Positions 62,038-64,000 of a stretch of 64,000 nt of DNA are shown here, one piece after another. Where the stretch lies: NCBI GenBank assembly GCA_949902595.1, contig CATLDC010000002.1:122899-186898 (forward strand), in the 5' to 3' direction. Under the pieces are notes generated by a model. The model was not told where the DNA came from. It saw nothing but the letters and a program-made list of their open reading frames with translations, and did not search any database. Each line of letters begins with the position of its first letter. Position 1 is the first letter of the stretch. A program made the position numbers and the translations under genes. Source of the stretch: an uncultured Candidatus Melainabacteria bacterium (GTDB taxonomy: Bacteria > Cyanobacteriota > Vampirovibrionia > Gastranaerophilales > Gastranaerophilaceae).

Positions 62038-63900
62038 TTAGTTGTTCAGCCCCCTCAACAACCCCATCACATTCCCAGCCCTCAAATTCCGACTTGAGGA
62101 CATCAAAGTCGCACTCGCCTGCTGCAATATTTGCTGACGGATGTATTCCGAAGAGACTTCGGCAATATCCGCATCGCTAATTGTAGCTTGAGCTGATGTC
62201 AAGTTTTCTATGCTTACACCAATTGCTTCCAGAGCTGATTCCAAACGGTTATATGCTGAGCCGAACTCTGTTTGCCGCTTATTTATTTTTGCTAATAGCT
62301 CGTCAATCCGACTTAATGCATTTAAAGCACTTTCTGAATCCGATATTTTGATTGATAAATCTAAAGTAAATTCTAAGTCTAGACTTATAGTAGAATTAGC
62401 ACCTGAGTCTATACCAGCCTGAAATATAATAATATTAGGTATAACCGTTTGAGACGGAGAGACTTTATCAAAAATTTCATTCAAATCAATACCTGCTTTA
62501 TTGTCCCCGACAGCTGATAAACCAGGGTTGAATGAACTATAAAAGCAACTTTTTGAAATAGTACTATTCCCTACTATGCTCCCAAACAATGCCCCGACTG
62601 CTGTTGAACCCGTGACCACGCTTTGAGCATAACAGCCGGTTGTATGCAAATAACTAGCTACTCCTGCTAAGCCGCCAACATTTGTATCACCATTAACAGA
62701 TCCTGTAGCATAACAGCTATTAATCTCGCAATCATTCTGAATGTATCCTACCAGACCGCCAACAGCATCTGTCCCATTAACATCGCCCAAAGCATAACTA
62801 TTTTTTATCTTAACATATTGGTTTGCGAAACCAACCAAACCACCAACGCGTTGATAACATTGTACATTACCTGTTGCATAACAATTATTTAAAGTAGCTT
62901 CACCTGCACCATAAATATTACCTATAAGCCCGCCAACATTTATATTGCCACTCCAATAATTCTCATTAGAAGCAATAACATCACATGTTGAATAACAGTT
63001 TGTCATTGTTCCGCTAGAATAAAAAGAACCTATTAACCCTCCGGCATTAGATTTTGCACATATACTACCTGTAGAATAACAATTGTTAATATTGCACCCT
63101 TGAACAAAAGCCGCTAGGGCACCAATGCGACTGTTTATATTGTTTAAAGTAGTAACAACATCTTCAATAGCAATATTTAAAAATTTCGCATTCTTAGCAT
63201 GAGAAACCAAACCTTTATCATCTCTGTTTTCATCTAAGTTAAGATTTTTTATCGCAAATCCGTTTCCATTAAGCTCGCCAGTAAAATAATTTGTTGAATT
63301 ACCAACCGGTGTCCACTTATAATCGGCAAGATCAATATCGTTCATCAAAATGTATTTTCCGCCAAGGTTATTCTGCATGGCTTGAAGCTCATCTGCTGTC
63401 TTTATAACTGTATATCCACCAGCAAGAGCCTCGTTTTCAGAAAGCTGTTCGACTCTGTCAATAAAATTACCAATTTTTATTTCCCCTTGAAACAATTTTA
63501 TACCATTATACTGACTGTTTTGGATTATCCTATCGCATTCCGACAGACGAGAACTGGTTTCTGATTCAATAGCTTTTAAAGAATTGTCATCACAAGTGCC
63601 ATTAGCTGCCTGTATAGCAAGTTCACGCATTCTTGTTAAATGAGACGATATAAGATTAAGACTATCCATGGCTGTTGTCAGCATATCTAACCCCTTTGCA
63701 ACATTATCCTGCGCCATATTATATGAAGAAATCTTGCAGGAAAGCATTGAAGCAATTGAATAGTTGGCAGCATTGTCTTTAGCATGATTGATTTTGTAGC
63801 CGGTGGTCATGCGCTCGATTGCATTATTGAGGCCGAGGGTATTTTGGTTAAGGGTTTGTTGCAGGATAGTGTCAGCTATATCGGAGGTCAGGCTAATCAT
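62038..63900 (-). CDS. Flagellin with GLUG-repeat insert
   Basis: 620 residues. The ends are flagellin D0/D1 domains: N-terminal about 1-160 (LGLNNAIERMTTGYKINHAK; DNAANYSIASML; MRELAIQAANGT) and C-terminal about 515-620 (YNRLESALEAIGVSIENLTS; ADIAEVSSEYIRQQILQQAS; GNVMGLLRGLNN). Between them, about 170-465, lies a right-handed beta-helix-type array of GLUG repeats (GGLIG...INNCYSTGSI; VGGLVGFANQYVKIKNSYAL; NVGGLAG) with many Cys, a motif of surface adhesins. The insert replaces D2/D3 and would be exposed on the filament. AAGGAGG lies 7 nt before the ATG. The promoter would lie in the poly-G region and is lost. Confidence 0.9.
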   Translation of the reverse strand: MISLTSDIADTILQQTLNQNTLGLNNAIERMTTGYKINHAKDNAANYSIASMLSCKISSYNMAQDNVAKGLDMLTTAMDSLNLISSHLTRMRELAIQAANGTCDDNSLKAIESETSSRLSECDRIIQNSQYNGIKLFQGEIKIGNFIDRVEQLSENEALAGGYTVIKTADELQAMQNNLGGKYILMNDIDLADYKWTPVGNSTNYFTGELNGNGFAIKNLNLDENRDDKGLVSHAKNAKFLNIAIEDVVTTLNNINSRIGALAAFVQGCNINNCYSTGSICAKSNAGGLIGSFYSSGTMTNCYSTCDVIASNENYWSGNINVGGLIGNIYGAGEATLNNCYATGNVQCYQRVGGLVGFANQYVKIKNSYALGDVNGTDAVGGLVGYIQNDCEINSCYATGSVNGDTNVGGLAGVASYLHTTGCYAQSVVTGSTAVGALFGSIVGNSTISKSCFYSSFNPGLSAVGDNKAGIDLNEIFDKVSPSQTVIPNIIIFQAGIDSGANSTISLDLEFTLDLSIKISDSESALNALSRIDELLAKINKRQTEFGSAYNRLESALEAIGVSIENLTSAQATISDADIAEVSSEYIRQQILQQASATLMSSSRNLRAGNVMGLLRGLNN

Positions 63901-63933
63901 GGCTGGCCTCCTTATGGGAGTTAGCTTCTAGAC

Positions 63934-64000
<67 letters not shown>

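Overview
The window is an AT-rich bacterial chromosome segment with dense, mostly short operons. The mix points to a flagellated, Gram-negative-type relative of the cyanobacteria, most likely a non-photosynthetic gut or environmental Melainabacteria/Vampirovibrionia (Gastranaerophilales-like) organism. Supporting signs are flagellar genes (fliO, fliL-fliM-fliN, a flagellin), an atpD-atpC pair without the other ATP synthase genes, as in cyanobacteria, an OmpH/Skp periplasmic chaperone, and no photosynthesis genes. The taxonomic call is inference; no rRNA is present to fix it.

Layout. 1-3.7 kb: minus-strand operon fliO, NeuB-like synthase, KdsC-like phosphatase, nadE (cut by the window start). 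3.8-6.4 kb: histidine kinase, Nudix hydrolase, aroH chorismate mutase and response regulator, translationally coupled. 6.4-7.2 kb: a DinJ/YafQ toxin-antitoxin pair and a tiny hydrophobic peptide gene with its own promoter and terminator. 7.4-10 kb: gyrA. 10-16 kb: accessory zone with an EF-hand-like protein, a repeat element, ilvC, a small tyrosine recombinase, tagged hypothetical proteins, a second TA pair (RHH/ParE) and tRNA-fMet. 16-28 kb: acyltransferase, comEC, rplS-rbgA, a sigma28-linked subtilase, tag, EamA transporter, HEAT-repeat protein, histidine kinase. 28-31 kb: OmpA-like gene and fliL-fliM-fliN. 31-41 kb: yidC, a metzincin, smc, ahcY, a six-HTH protein, and a sigma28-promoter protein with translocator-like features. 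41-45 kb: grpE-dnaJ, beta-propeller, O-methyltransferase. 45-47 kb: pabBC-pabA. 47-50 kb: atpD-atpC. 50-53 kb: scpA-scpB plus a TPR-metzincin, which complete the SMC-ScpAB condensin. 54-58 kb: glmS, small tagged proteins, skp, tRNA-Pro. 58-64 kb: a prepilin/YadA-head/S74 chimera, recA, and a flagellin carrying a GLUG-repeat insert. The last 65 bases are a poly-G run that looks artefactual.

Three regulatory layers are visible. (i) Sigma28-type promoters (TAAAGTTT-N11-GCCG) stand before genes that are not structural flagellar genes. (ii) Five copies of GGCAATTTT-N13-ACTTTATATA with invariant spacing lie 29-48 nt before start codons of small or unknown genes; this looks like an uncharacterised promoter class. 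(iii) A 28-bp palindrome occurs as three pairs flanking 170-320-bp elements next to surface-protein or unknown genes. Many genes also have TATAAT only 3-8 nt before the start codon, which suggests leaderless mRNAs.

The most unusual coding finds are the GLUG-repeat flagellin, the prepilin-anchored YadA-head/S74 protein, the six-HTH protein, and a 39-bp repeat inserted in frame in pabA.
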